Part shown: positions 44,877-53,997 of the stretch, piece by piece | Layout of the letters: each line of letters opens with the position of its first letter | Position numbering within the stretch: the first letter of the stretch is position 1 | NCBI RefSeq assembly: GCF_900117455.1 | Contig: NZ_FPHO01000003.1 | Span: 1,640,501-1,704,500, forward strand | Reading direction: 5' to 3' | Origin: Hyphomicrobium sp. CS1GBMeth3 | GTDB taxonomy: Bacteria > Pseudomonadota > Alphaproteobacteria > Rhizobiales > Hyphomicrobiaceae | Length of the DNA: 64,000 nucleotides | Notes under the pieces: generated by a model | Databases searched by the model: none | Told to the model about the DNA's origin: nothing | The model's input: only the letters and a program-made list of their open reading frames with translations | Position numbers and translations under genes: made by a program

Positions 44877-45998
44877 ATGATGTTTTGTTCTTCGAAAGTT
44901 CCTGGTGCTCGCTACAGGACAGCGCATTCGGCAGGCGTTGTTCTGGCGGCGATACTGGCGGTAGTTGGGCCGTCGCGTGCGCAGGAGCCCGTTCCGCCGC
45001 CGTCGGATGTGACGCAATCGCAGCCGGCTCCGGCCCCGTCGACCTCTGAAACGCCCGCCGCAAACGAGGCTGCGCCAACCCCGCCGAGTGCGCAAACGGA
45101 GCCGGGCTCACCACCCGCTTTCGCGCCGACCGCACCAGCGGCCGACGCGGCTCAGCCAACCGATGCGCCGTCCGACGCGAGCCCGGTTTTGAGCCAGCCG
45201 TCGGAGCCGGCAGCGTCCGCGGCAACTGACGCCGACGTTGCCCAGGATGGGGCGGCTTCGACTGAAGCAGCTCCCGCATCCGGCCAGCCCGCCGCAGGTC
45301 CACAGCTGCCGCACGATTTGTCGCCGTGGGGCATGTACATGCAGGCCGACATCGTCGTGAAGGCGGTGATGATCGGCCTCGCCTTCGCCTCCGTCGTCAC
45401 CTGGACTGTGTGGCTGGCGAAATCGCTCGAGCTGTCGTGGGCCAAGCGCCGCGTCACGCGCGCCTTCTCGAGCATCCATGCCGCGTCGAGCCTTGCCGAG
45501 GCCGCTCAGCGCCTGCAGGGCCAGAAGGGCATTGTCCTGGGATTGATCGAGCACGCCGCGGTCGAGCTCTCGCTTTCGGCAGACCTATCCGACAAGGACG
45601 GCATCAAGGAGCGCGTGTCCTCGCGGCTCGATGGCCTCGTCTCGGCGGCCGGCCGTGACATGAACCGCGGCACGGGCGTGCTCGCCACCATTGGCTCGAC
45701 GGCGCCGTTCGTCGGCCTCTTCGGCACCGTCTGGGGCATCATGAACAGCTTCATCGGCATCGCGGAAACGCAGACGACCAACCTTGCCGTCGTCGCGCCG
45801 GGCATCGCCGAAGCACTCCTTGCGACGGCCATCGGCCTCGTTGCCGCCATTCCGGCGGTCATCATCTACAACCACTTCGCGCGCCAGATCGGCGGCTACA
45901 AGGCCATGATCGCTGAGGCTTCGGCTGAGGTCATGCGGTTGGTGTCCCGCGATCTCGACCGCGGTCTCAGGATCGCTCGGCCCCGCGCGGCGGAATGA
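44877..45998 (+). CDS. exbB: ExbB, TonB-system proton channel subunit
   Basis: This 373-residue protein energises TonB for outer-membrane uptake. The signal peptide (to about residue 36) is followed by an approximately 100-residue Pro/Ala/Ser/Thr-rich periplasmic extension, then the conserved core of three membrane helices: MQADIVVKAVMIGLAFASVV, IGSTAPFVGLFGTVWGIMNS and AEALLATAIGLVAAIPAVII. The GLFGTVWG motif is the ExbB/TolQ hallmark. The extension is longer than in E. coli ExbB but seen in Rhizobiales. It is the first gene of exbB-exbD-tonB. Confidence 0.93.
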   Translation: MMFCSSKVPGARYRTAHSAGVVLAAILAVVGPSRAQEPVPPPSDVTQSQPAPAPSTSETPAANEAAPTPPSAQTEPGSPPAFAPTAPAADAAQPTDAPSDASPVLSQPSEPAASAATDADVAQDGAASTEAAPASGQPAAGPQLPHDLSPWGMYMQADIVVKAVMIGLAFASVVTWTVWLAKSLELSWAKRRVTRAFSSIHAASSLAEAAQRLQGQKGIVLGLIEHAAVELSLSADLSDKDGIKERVSSRLDGLVSAAGRDMNRGTGVLATIGSTAPFVGLFGTVWGIMNSFIGIAETQTTNLAVVAPGIAEALLATAIGLVAAIPAVIIYNHFARQIGGYKAMIAEASAEVMRLVSRDLDRGLRIARPRAAE

Positions 45999-46006
45999 GG
46001 TGACCC

Positions 46007-46495
46007 ATGGCCGGACGTCTCGAAGACGGCGATGACCTCGCCGAGAACCATGAGATCAACGTCACGCCGTTCATCGACGTGATGCTCGTGCTCTTGATCA
46101 TCTTCATGGTCGCAGCCCCGCTCTCGACTGTCGACGTTCCGGTCGATCTGCCGGTCGCCAGCGCGAAACCGCAGAAGCGTCCGCAGAAGCCGCTGTTCCT
46201 GACCGTCAAGCAGGACATGACGCTGGCGTTCGGCAACGACACCGTCACGCGCGGCCAGCTCGGGAGCGCACTCGACGCGACCACGGGATCTGACCGTCAG
46301 CAGCGTGTGTTCCTGCGCGCCGACAAGACCGTTCCCTACGGCGAGTTGATGGTCGTGATGAACCTTTTACGCCAGGCCGGCTATCTCAAGGTCGCGCTCG
46401 TGGGCCTCGAGGAGGTTCCGACGCCAAACACTGCGCAGCCGGGCCAGCCGCAACCTCCCGCACCCTCCGGATCAGGAGCTGCCACCAGTCCATGA
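46007..46495 (+). CDS. exbD: ExbD, TonB-system subunit
   Basis: This 162-residue protein has one N-terminal membrane helix carrying the functional Asp (INVTPFIDVMLVLLIIFMVA) and a periplasmic domain (PLFLTVKQDMTLAFGNDTVT, LRQAGYLKVALVGLEEV). It forms the proton channel with ExbB. The C-terminal tail is Pro/Gln-rich. The stop overlaps the tonB start by four bases. Confidence 0.93.
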   Translation: MAGRLEDGDDLAENHEINVTPFIDVMLVLLIIFMVAAPLSTVDVPVDLPVASAKPQKRPQKPLFLTVKQDMTLAFGNDTVTRGQLGSALDATTGSDRQQRVFLRADKTVPYGELMVVMNLLRQAGYLKVALVGLEEVPTPNTAQPGQPQPPAPSGSGAATSP

Positions 46496-47295
46496 GCAAC
46501 ACCTTCGAGCTGCTGCAGTCCTCGTGGCACGGATGGCGCCGCTGGATCGGCGCCGGACTGCTCGTGCTGACGCTGCACGTCGGCGGGGCGACCGCAGCTC
46601 TTTGGAACTGGGAGCCGGAGGAGTTCGAAGAGGACCCTGAAGGCGCGATGATGGTCGAGCTGGCGCCGATGCCCATCGCGCCGGCCGAGGAACGCATCAA
46701 TTTGGCACCCGGACCGCTCTCCGAAGACTCGGTGCCCGTACCGCCCACCGAGGAGGTGAAGGAAATCACACCAGAAGAGCTTCTTCCTCCCGTCGAGGAA
46801 TCGCTAAAAGCGCCCGATCCCGAGGTGGCTCTCGAGAAGATAAAGCCGGTCGAGGAGAAGGAAGAGGAAGAAGAGAAGAAGCCGCAGGAGGAAGTGCAGG
46901 CTCAGACCGTCGCCTCCGTCGCCGCCGCGCCGCCGCCGATCGAGGCCGCTGAAAAAGGGCCGAAGCCCGCCGCGCCTCGCCAAGGGAATTCGCGCAAGCC
47001 CAACCAAGCCGAGCTCTCCTGGCAGCGCGCCCTGAACCTGCATTTGAGCAAGCACAAGCGCTATCCGGGTGAGGCCCGCAGTCGCCGCATCCAGGGCGTC
47101 GTGATGGTCAGTTTCTCCGTCGACGGCAAAGGGCGCGTGAAAAACGCCCGCATGGTGAATGGCTCAGGCTCCCCGCTTCTGGATGACGAGGCACTCGAGA
47201 TGCTGTCGCGCGCAAGCCCGATTCCGGCGCCGCCGAACATGACCGCGGCGGACGTGCGCGAGTTCACAATGCCGATCCAGTTCAACATCCGCTAA
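46492..47295 (+). CDS. tonB: TonB, periplasm-spanning energy transducer
   Basis: This 267-residue protein has a membrane anchor (about residues 18-38), a long Glu/Pro/Lys-rich rod, and a C-terminal TonB domain (about 175-267): LHLSKHKRYPGEARSRRIQG, VVMVSFSVDGKGRVKNARMV, LLDDEALEMLSRASPIPAPP. It couples the ExbBD motor to outer-membrane receptors for iron, B12 or lanthanide chelates. No TonB-dependent receptor lies in the window. A decayed apbE follows. Confidence 0.93.
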   Translation: MSNTFELLQSSWHGWRRWIGAGLLVLTLHVGGATAALWNWEPEEFEEDPEGAMMVELAPMPIAPAEERINLAPGPLSEDSVPVPPTEEVKEITPEELLPPVEESLKAPDPEVALEKIKPVEEKEEEEEKKPQEEVQAQTVASVAAAPPPIEAAEKGPKPAAPRQGNSRKPNQAELSWQRALNLHLSKHKRYPGEARSRRIQGVVMVSFSVDGKGRVKNARMVNGSGSPLLDDEALEMLSRASPIPAPPNMTAADVREFTMPIQFNIR

Positions 47296-47312
47296 TCGCT
47301 GCCAGCCACCCG

Positions 47313-47653
47313 GGCCGTTGAACGTCGCCATCGACCGCGCGCTTCGGGCGCGCTGCAACCCACCATCCTGGCGCTGGCCGGATTGTCGGTCGCGACATCA
47401 GGCGACGAGCGCCGCTACGCCCGCACGCTGGATCCGCACCGGGCACCGGTGACGCGCGACCTAGTCTCCCTCACCGTAGCCGCGGACGACTGCATGACGG
47501 CCGACGCAGCCGCCACGGCCCTCGTCGTTTTTGGGGCCCGACGAAGGCCCGGCCTTCGCCGCAGAGCATCGCCTCGCGGCGCGTTTCGTGCGCTTCGACG
47601 GTCGCTATCTGAACGAAACTCTTAGCCCTGCCCTGGTGGCGATGCTTGACTGA
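47313..47653 (+). pseudogene. Decayed apbE-like gene (FAD:protein FMN transferase), C-terminal part
   Basis: Joined across frames, this stretch reads GPLNVAIDRALRAR, then LQPTILALAGLSVATSGDER, RYARTLDPHRAPVTRDLVSL, TVAADDCMTADAAATALVVF, and after a second shift PDEGPAFAAEHRLAARFVRF ending at TGA 47651-47653. These match the ApbE C-terminal motifs (AVATSGDxRR, HxxDPxTG, ADALATALFVxG). At least two frameshifts and the missing N-terminal half show it is inactive. ApbE attaches FMN to membrane redox proteins; with the PepSY and TonB genes nearby it was probably part of an iron-uptake locus. Confidence 0.75.
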
Positions 47654-47740
47654 ACTTCACAACGCCGCCACATCTTAGGCATACAAGTAAAGCGGCAGGT
47701 CGGCTTGACCGACTGCGAATCTTCGGGTTTTTCGTTTGTT

Positions 47741-48145
47741 ATGCGCCGTTTGGCTCGCCAGGCCCTGAGTTTCCTGATGGTCGCCGCCGTTCTCGTGGCC
47801 GGCGGCCTGAACGGCTATGGCTCCGCGTTGGCGGCTTTCGACAAGCATGAGCACGGTACCCATGGCCTGCACGATCACGGTGCCCACGACCACGCGGGTC
47901 ATCATGATCACGTCGACGATAGTTCGGATGTCGCCGATGCAACGCAGGATGGCGACGACCCGTCCTCGAAGTGCGGCCTGTGTACACACTTTCACGTGCA
48001 TGGATGCTGCACCTATGCAGTGCCTGCCGCAGATCTCACCTTGAAGCTGGCCCATCGGCACGACTCCGTTCCGGTCGCTGCCTCGCACATTCCGCTTGGC
48101 CAGCTCGCAACCCCTCTTTTCCGCCCGCCGCGCGCCATCGCCTGA
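47741..48145 (+). CDS. His-rich secreted protein, metal-related
   Basis: This protein of about 134 residues starts MRRLARQALSFLMVAAVLVA, a signal peptide or anchor, then a His-rich stretch (DKHEHGTHGLHDHGAHDHAG, HHDHVDD) and a cysteine cluster CGLCTHFHVHGCCTYA. It lies just upstream of a metal-efflux RND set, so it probably binds Zn, Cu or Co in the periplasm. A TTG start 12 codons upstream is possible; no clear ribosome binding site precedes either. Confidence 0.65.
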   Translation: MRRLARQALSFLMVAAVLVAGGLNGYGSALAAFDKHEHGTHGLHDHGAHDHAGHHDHVDDSSDVADATQDGDDPSSKCGLCTHFHVHGCCTYAVPAADLTLKLAHRHDSVPVAASHIPLGQLATPLFRPPRAIA

Positions 48146-48316
48146 CCATGCCTTCCATCGGCTGCATTCGGCAGCGGACGCGAGGCATTGCGACAGGCAA
48201 CCGATAGGCGCGGTGATGTGCTGCCTCTGGCTCTCGCGATCTGCGTAGCCGGGCGAAAATAACGATCTCCCACCCGTCGCGTTGCTCGAGACTCCTCAAG
48301 GATTCCGAGGCGCCAA

Positions 48317-50026
48317 ATGACCCGTTCTGCCGTTACGGCACTCATATTGATGTTTTTCACTGCCTTCGCCGGCCCCGGCCACGCTCATGGAGATGGCGGG
48401 CATGGAGAAGCAAGCGCGACCGCGGCACCGACAGTGCCGAGGGTCGTCGCAGAAGGATCGGACATAGAACTCGTCGCGACAGCCGACGGGCACACGTTGA
48501 CCATCTATCTCGATCGCAAAGATACGAACGCGCCGGTCGACGGGGCGACGGTCGAAGTGATGGGCGAAGGCGTCCCCCAGGCCTCCGCAAAGGCGGTCGG
48601 CAATGGTGTGTACGCGATCGAGGGCGAGTGGCTGGATGAGCCCGGCAGCAAGGCGCTGACCTTCGTCGTCACGGCCGACGGCGTGCCGGACCTGCTCGCA
48701 GGCGTGATCGCGATCCCTGCTGAAGCGTCGGATGACCACGGCTCCGCATCCTGGTGGTCGACGCTGACGACGCGCCCGGAGTTGTGGCTGCTGGCGCTCA
48801 CCATCGGGCTCGGCGGCTTCTTTCTGAGCTTCGCGTTCCGCCCGGTGCGCCTTTCGCCGGACGACACAAGTGCTCCTGCCGCCGTGCCGCCGTCGCGGAA
48901 GTTCAAGAGCGCGGCAGAGATCGTCCTGATCGCGGCGGTGGCCGCAGCCGCCCTCCCCGACCGCGTGCGCGCCCACGAAGACCATGATCTCGGCAGGCCG
49001 GCGGCCCCGGCGCAAGCCGGCGGCACTGCGCCGGTCAAGCTGCCCAACGGCGAAGTCTTTCTGCCCAAAACCACGCAACGCCTGCTGCACGTGCGCACGG
49101 CGCCAGCCGTCGTCGAGAAGGCCCAACCGTCGACGGAGCTTGTGGGGACCGTCATCGCAGATCCGGCTCACGAGGGTCGCGTACAGGCACCGATGGACGG
49201 CCAGATCGAGCTCGGCAAGAACGGCGTCTCTTTTGTTGGCCAGAAGGTGAAAGCCGGAGATGTTCTCGCCCGGCTGGCGCCAGCCATGCCGGTTTACGAG
49301 CGCGGCACGCTGGCCCAGGTCACGGCCGACGTTGAAGGCAAGCTGCGCATCGCCGAGCAGAAACTCGCACGGCTCACGCGCATTTCCGGCGATTACATCC
49401 CCCAACGCGAGATCGACGACACCAAGACGGAGATCGAAAGCTTGCGCGCCCAAAAGCGCGTTCTCGAACCGAAGAACGCGGAGCGCATGGAGCTCACGGC
49501 CCCCGTTTCGGGCATCATCTCGTTGGCAACCGTGCGCGCTGGGCAAGTCGTCTCGGCGCGTGACACGTTGTTTGAGATTGTCGATCCGAAACGCATCTGG
49601 ATCGAAGCCATCGGCATCCCGGGAACGGATGACGAGAACGCCGTTACCGAAGCAACCGCAGTCGACGCCGAGGGCCACAAGATCCCATTGACCTTTGTGG
49701 GTCGCGCGCCCGCCCTGCGCCAGCAGGCCCTCCCTCTCCTGTTCCGTGTCGACGAGCCACACGCTTCGCTTGGCATCGGTGCCACGATCAAGGTCCTGGT
49801 CCGCCATGGCGCCCCTGTTGAGGGCATCATTGTCTCCGATGGAGCCGTCGTGCGCGCCCCGAACGGCCTGTCGCAAGTGTGGGTCAAGGTGGCGCCAGAG
49901 CGTTTCGCCCCGCGCACGGTGCGAACCGTGCCGCTCGATGGCGAACGCGTCGTGGTGACGGCCGGCCTCGAAAAAGGCGACCGCATCGTCATCAAGGCGG
50001 CTGGCCTGATCAATCAGGTGCGGTGA
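48317..50026 (+). CDS. RND efflux periplasmic adaptor (CzcB/CusB-like) with N-terminal extension
   Basis: This 569-residue adaptor has an unusual extension (residues 1-220) of a His-rich signal region, a beta-domain (TADGHTLTIYLDRKDTNAPV), a membrane helix (WLLALTIGLGGFFLSFAF) and a second cleavable-looking segment with HEDHDLG. The HlyD/CzcB core follows: VQAPMDGQIELGKNGVSFVG, a coiled-coil hairpin (VTADVEGKLRIAEQKLARLT), MELTAPVSGIISLATVRAGQ, and C-terminal barrels. It should link the inner-membrane pump to an outer-membrane channel. The pump gene follows; no outer-membrane (CzcC) gene is adjacent. Confidence 0.85.
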   Translation: MTRSAVTALILMFFTAFAGPGHAHGDGGHGEASATAAPTVPRVVAEGSDIELVATADGHTLTIYLDRKDTNAPVDGATVEVMGEGVPQASAKAVGNGVYAIEGEWLDEPGSKALTFVVTADGVPDLLAGVIAIPAEASDDHGSASWWSTLTTRPELWLLALTIGLGGFFLSFAFRPVRLSPDDTSAPAAVPPSRKFKSAAEIVLIAAVAAAALPDRVRAHEDHDLGRPAAPAQAGGTAPVKLPNGEVFLPKTTQRLLHVRTAPAVVEKAQPSTELVGTVIADPAHEGRVQAPMDGQIELGKNGVSFVGQKVKAGDVLARLAPAMPVYERGTLAQVTADVEGKLRIAEQKLARLTRISGDYIPQREIDDTKTEIESLRAQKRVLEPKNAERMELTAPVSGIISLATVRAGQVVSARDTLFEIVDPKRIWIEAIGIPGTDDENAVTEATAVDAEGHKIPLTFVGRAPALRQQALPLLFRVDEPHASLGIGATIKVLVRHGAPVEGIIVSDGAVVRAPNGLSQVWVKVAPERFAPRTVRTVPLDGERVVVTAGLEKGDRIVIKAAGLINQVR

Positions 50027-50091
50027 GGAGAGCGTGCGCCCGGATGGCCCAGCAGTGGTTGTCCGCGCGATGCAACGCAAAGGAAAAGCTC

Positions 50092-53000
50092 ATGTTCAAC
50101 GCAATTGTTCGCGGCAGCCTTGCCAACCGGCTCCTCGTGTTCGTGGCCGCCATTGCGGTCAGCATCTATGGCCTGATCACGCTCGCCCGCCTGCCCGTCG
50201 ACGTGTTTCCTGATCTCAACCGACCGACCGTGACGTTGATGACCGAGGCGGAAGGGCTTGCGCCGGAAGAGGTCGAGCAGCTGATCACCTTCCCGATCGA
50301 GACCGCCATGAACGGCATGGCGGGAGTCTCGCGCGTGCGCTCGGTTTCGGGCGTTGGCCTCTCGATCGTCTACGTGGAATTCGACTGGTCCGCCGAGATC
50401 TACCGCGCGCGCCAGCAGGTCGCCGAGCGCCTGCAACTCGTACGCGAGCAGCTTCCGCCGAACATCTCGCCGCAAATGGGACCGATCTCATCCGTCATGG
50501 GCGAGATCATGCTGCTCGCCATGTCCAGCCAGAAGCCAGACGTCGTCGATCCAATGCAGTTGCGCGAGATCGCCGACTTCACCGTGCGTCCGCAACTGCT
50601 GACCGTGCCCGGGGTATCGCAGGTCATCCCCATTGGCGGCGAGGTTCGCCAATACCGCGTAGTCCCCGATCCGCGCCGTATGACAGGGCTAGACATCAGC
50701 TTCGAGGCCATCGAGCAGGCCATCAAGTCATTTGGCGCCAACACCGGCGGCGGATTCGTCGACCAGAAGACGCGCGAGTACCTGATACGCAACATCGGCC
50801 GCTCGACGCGCATCGATGACCTCAGAAATCTCGTCGTTACCTATCGCAACGGTCAGGCGATCACCCTGAGCCAGGTCGCGGACGTCGATTTCGCGGCCCG
50901 CACCAAGCGCGGCGACGCGGGCTTCAACGGCAAGCCGGCTGTCATCCTCGGCGTGCAGAAGCAGCCTGGTGCCGACACCGTCACTATCACGCGCGAGATC
51001 GAGCGCGTATTGCCAGAGTTGCAGCGTGTGATGCCGGACGGCGTGAGTGTTGCGGACATCCAGTTCCGCCAGGCGACGTTCATCGAGACGTCGATAGACA
51101 ACGTGAAGCGGGTGCTGGTCGAGGCGCTGATCGTGGTCGCCATCGTCTTGTTCGCCTTCTTGCTTAACTGGCAGACGACGCTGATCTCTTTGCTCGCCAT
51201 CCCGCTCTCGGTGTTGACTACGGTCATCGTGTTCCAGTTCATGGGGCTTTCGATCAACACCATGACGCTCGGCGGATTGGCCATCGCCATCGGTGCGCTG
51301 GTCGATGACGCCGTGGTCGACGTCGAGAACATCTATCGCCGTCTCGGGCTGCACCGCCTCGCGGGCGGGCGCGACCGGCGCTCGATCGAGGGGGTCGTCG
51401 GCGACGCCTCGATCGAGGTCCGCACTGGCATCCTGTACGCGACGGCGATCATCGTGCTCGTGTTCCTGCCGCTGTTCGCGCTCTCGGGCATCGAAGGCCG
51501 CCTGTTTGCCCCGCTCGGCATCGCTTTCATTATTTCGATTCTGGCCAGCCTTTTGGTTTCGATGACCGTGACGCCGGTACTCTCCTATTGGCTGCTGCCG
51601 CGCATGAAGAGCCTTGCGGAGCACGAAAGTCCACTTCAGCGCGTATTGAAGCGCTGGCAAAAGAGTGGCCTGGAATGGTGCTTCGAGCGGCCCACCTTCG
51701 TCATCGGCATGCCGGTTGCGGCCGTGCTGGCGGCCGTCGTAGCCGGATCGATGTTGCCGCGCGCCTTCCTGCCCGCCTTCAACGAGGGCACGGTCCTCGT
51801 CGGCTTATCGCTCGAGCCCGGCATAAGTCTCGCCGAGTCGGACCGCATCGGCCGCTTGGCCGAGATGATCATAGCAGCCGTGCCGGAGGTGCATTCCGTC
51901 GGTCGCCGCACCGGGCGCGCCGAACTCGACGAGCACGCAGAGGGCGTGCACGTGAGCGAGCTGGACGTGGACTTGAAACGCTCCGAACGCAGCCGCGAGG
52001 AGGTTCTCGCCGATATACGCGGACGCCTCTCGGTGTTGCCGACTTCGATCACCGTCGGCCAGCCCATCGCCCACCGTCTCGACCACATGCTGTCGGGCGT
52101 GCGCGCGCAGATCGCGCTCAAGATCTACGGCGACGATTACGACACGTTGCGTGCACTCGCGGCCGACCTCGAGACGCGCCTGCGCCGTATCCCCGGCATG
52201 GTCGATCTGCAGACCGAGCGTCAGGTGCGCATCCCCGAGCTGCAGGTTCGCGTCGATTACGAGAGGGCGAAGCGCTACGGGCTGAACCCGAGCACGATCA
52301 CCGAGCAGCTTGAGACGCTCTCCAACGGCCGCGTCGTCTCGGAGATCATCGACCAGCAGAAGCGCTTCGACGTCGTGCTGCGCCTGTCGGATGCCGATCG
52401 CACGACGCGCGCGCTCGGCGACATGCTGATCGAGAGCCCGGCCGGCCGCATCCCGCTGCGGGCCGTAGCCGACGTCACCGAAACCGACGGTCCGAACCAG
52501 ATCCTGCGCGAGAACAGTCGCCGACGCATCGCCGTGCTCGCGAACACGGATGGCTCGGACATGGCACGCATCATCGAGGCCGTCCGTGCTGAGATCGCCT
52601 CCGCTCCGCTGCCGCAGGGCTACTTCACGCGCCTCGAAGGCCAGTTCCAGGCGCAGGAGGAAGCCTCGCGTCTCATCGCGCTGCTCTCGCTGGTCTCGCT
52701 CGCGCTGATTTTTGTCGTGCTCTACACGCGCTATCGCTCGACCGCGCTTGCCCTGATCATCATGGGCAACGTGCCGCTGGCGCTGATCGGCAGCGTGGCA
52801 GCGCTATGGATCGCAGGCCAGCCGTTCTCCGTCGCGAGCGCCATCGGCTTCATCACGCTGACCGGCATTGCCACCCGCAACGGCATCCTGAAGATCAGCC
52901 ACTACATCAACCTCACGCTGTTCGAGGGCGAGCGCTTCGGCCGCGAGATGGTGATCCGCGGCACGCTCGAGCGCCTGACGCCCGTCTTGATGACGGCGCT

Positions 53001-53217
53001 CGCCGCCGGCATCGCACTTCTGCCGCTGATGATCGGCGCCGACGAGCCGGGCAAGGAGATCCTGCATCCGGTCGCGATCACGATTTTCGGCGGCCTGTTC
53101 ACAGCCACCATGCTCGACGCGTTTCTGACGCCGGTCCTGTTCCTGCTGTTCGGCAGGAAGCCGCTGGAGCGGTTGCAAGCCGAGCAGGCCACTGCCGTTC
53201 ACGCCGAAGCCTTCTAA
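50092..53217 (+). CDS. Heavy-metal RND efflux pump (CzcA/CusA family)
   Basis: This 1041-residue inner-membrane pump starts at ATG 50092 after AAAGGAAAAGCTC; a longer frame extends upstream but overlaps the adaptor. It has 12 membrane helices with two large periplasmic loops. Family segments are LARLPVDVFPDLNRPTVTLM, the porter-domain WSAEIYRARQQVAERLQLVR, and the helix-4 motif IAIGALVDDAVVDVENIYRR, with the proton-relay Asp residues. ITLTGIATRNGILKISHYI and the GxxxP-type end are typical of HME-RND. The metal cannot be set from sequence; the VDDAVVDVEN form differs from the classic CzcA DFGxxxDGA motif. The adjacent His-rich proteins fit Zn/Co/Cu-type substrates. Confidence 0.92.
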   Translation: MFNAIVRGSLANRLLVFVAAIAVSIYGLITLARLPVDVFPDLNRPTVTLMTEAEGLAPEEVEQLITFPIETAMNGMAGVSRVRSVSGVGLSIVYVEFDWSAEIYRARQQVAERLQLVREQLPPNISPQMGPISSVMGEIMLLAMSSQKPDVVDPMQLREIADFTVRPQLLTVPGVSQVIPIGGEVRQYRVVPDPRRMTGLDISFEAIEQAIKSFGANTGGGFVDQKTREYLIRNIGRSTRIDDLRNLVVTYRNGQAITLSQVADVDFAARTKRGDAGFNGKPAVILGVQKQPGADTVTITREIERVLPELQRVMPDGVSVADIQFRQATFIETSIDNVKRVLVEALIVVAIVLFAFLLNWQTTLISLLAIPLSVLTTVIVFQFMGLSINTMTLGGLAIAIGALVDDAVVDVENIYRRLGLHRLAGGRDRRSIEGVVGDASIEVRTGILYATAIIVLVFLPLFALSGIEGRLFAPLGIAFIISILASLLVSMTVTPVLSYWLLPRMKSLAEHESPLQRVLKRWQKSGLEWCFERPTFVIGMPVAAVLAAVVAGSMLPRAFLPAFNEGTVLVGLSLEPGISLAESDRIGRLAEMIIAAVPEVHSVGRRTGRAELDEHAEGVHVSELDVDLKRSERSREEVLADIRGRLSVLPTSITVGQPIAHRLDHMLSGVRAQIALKIYGDDYDTLRALAADLETRLRRIPGMVDLQTERQVRIPELQVRVDYERAKRYGLNPSTITEQLETLSNGRVVSEIIDQQKRFDVVLRLSDADRTTRALGDMLIESPAGRIPLRAVADVTETDGPNQILRENSRRRIAVLANTDGSDMARIIEAVRAEIASAPLPQGYFTRLEGQFQAQEEASRLIALLSLVSLALIFVVLYTRYRSTALALIIMGNVPLALIGSVAALWIAGQPFSVASAIGFITLTGIATRNGILKISHYINLTLFEGERFGREMVIRGTLERLTPVLMTALAAGIALLPLMIGADEPGKEILHPVAITIFGGLFTATMLDAFLTPVLFLLFGRKPLERLQAEQATAVHAEAF

Positions 53218-53241
53218 CCCAGATCACAAAGGAGTTTTTTG

Positions 53242-53649
53242 ATGATCAGACCATTCGTTGCCGCTCTTGCCGCGCTCGCCATCGGTGCGGGATTTGCCTT
53301 CGCCGACGAGGGGCACGACCACGACCATGGCAAGGGCCATGATCACTCGGCGAAGCACGGTGGCATCGTCGAGCACACGGAGCACCATCATTTCGAGCTC
53401 GTCGCCAAGGGCGGCACGCTCGAGCTCTACATCACGCATGAGGACGGCGATGCGGAGGACACAAGTCGCGCCAAAGCAACGGCCACCGTGCTCGCCGACG
53501 GCAAGACCGAGCAGGTCGCGCTTGCCCCGGCCGGCGGGAACGCACTCAAGGGCTCGGGCGGCTTCAACGCCGGCAAGGGCACGACCGTCGTTGTGTCGCT
53601 CACCATGCCAGACCACGAGCCCGAACAGGTTCGCTTCAAGCTCGACTAA
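53242..53649 (+). CDS. Small His-rich periplasmic protein of the efflux operon
   Basis: This 135-residue secreted protein starts after AAGGAG, with signal peptide MIRPFVAALAALAIGAGFAF. The mature N terminus is a His/Asp cluster (EGHDHDHGKGHDHSAKHGGI, VEHTEHHHFELV). A beta-sandwich-like domain (GTLELYITHEDGDAEDTSRA; VSLTMPDHEPEQVRFKL) follows. It ends the RND operon and is probably a periplasmic metal-binding or chaperone protein. Confidence 0.75.
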   Translation: MIRPFVAALAALAIGAGFAFADEGHDHDHGKGHDHSAKHGGIVEHTEHHHFELVAKGGTLELYITHEDGDAEDTSRAKATATVLADGKTEQVALAPAGGNALKGSGGFNAGKGTTVVVSLTMPDHEPEQVRFKLD

Positions 53650-53997
53650 GTCGGGAGGGAGGACCGTACCCAGCGGTTCTCCCATCCTGTCACGTCACGT
53701 CTTCATCTGGCCCAAATCCTGCCTCTTAATCACCGTGAGTGACGAGGTCACATATTGCGTTGCGCCATTCTGCGCTCCCGCTCCTCACGATGCTGAGGAA
53801 CTACGATTTTGGGAGCGAGGCCGCAGGTATTTGATGTGTCAAGCTATTCCATTGATCCATCGCAAGTTTGAGCTGTCATGGTGTATTGCGCACCCGGATT
53901 GCGTTCAGTAAGAAATGAGGCGCCGATCTCTGAGGGGGGCGGCCGATCTCTGTGACTCTCACGCTTTGAATGCCTTCTTGTGCGGGACAGCGGCCTG
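53650..53997. other. Intergenic stretch between the RND operon and the AsmA-like gene
   Basis: These 348 bases have no convincing gene. A hairpin-like segment, CCTCA, six bases, TGAGG, framed by GCTCCC and GGGAGC (about 53777-53818), may be a repeat fragment or terminator. Nothing else was recognised. Confidence 0.3.

Noticed and set aside
48296..50080. Long minus-strand frame antisense to the RND adaptor
   Set aside because: It mirrors a high-GC gene on the plus strand; the product is low-complexity and has no motif.
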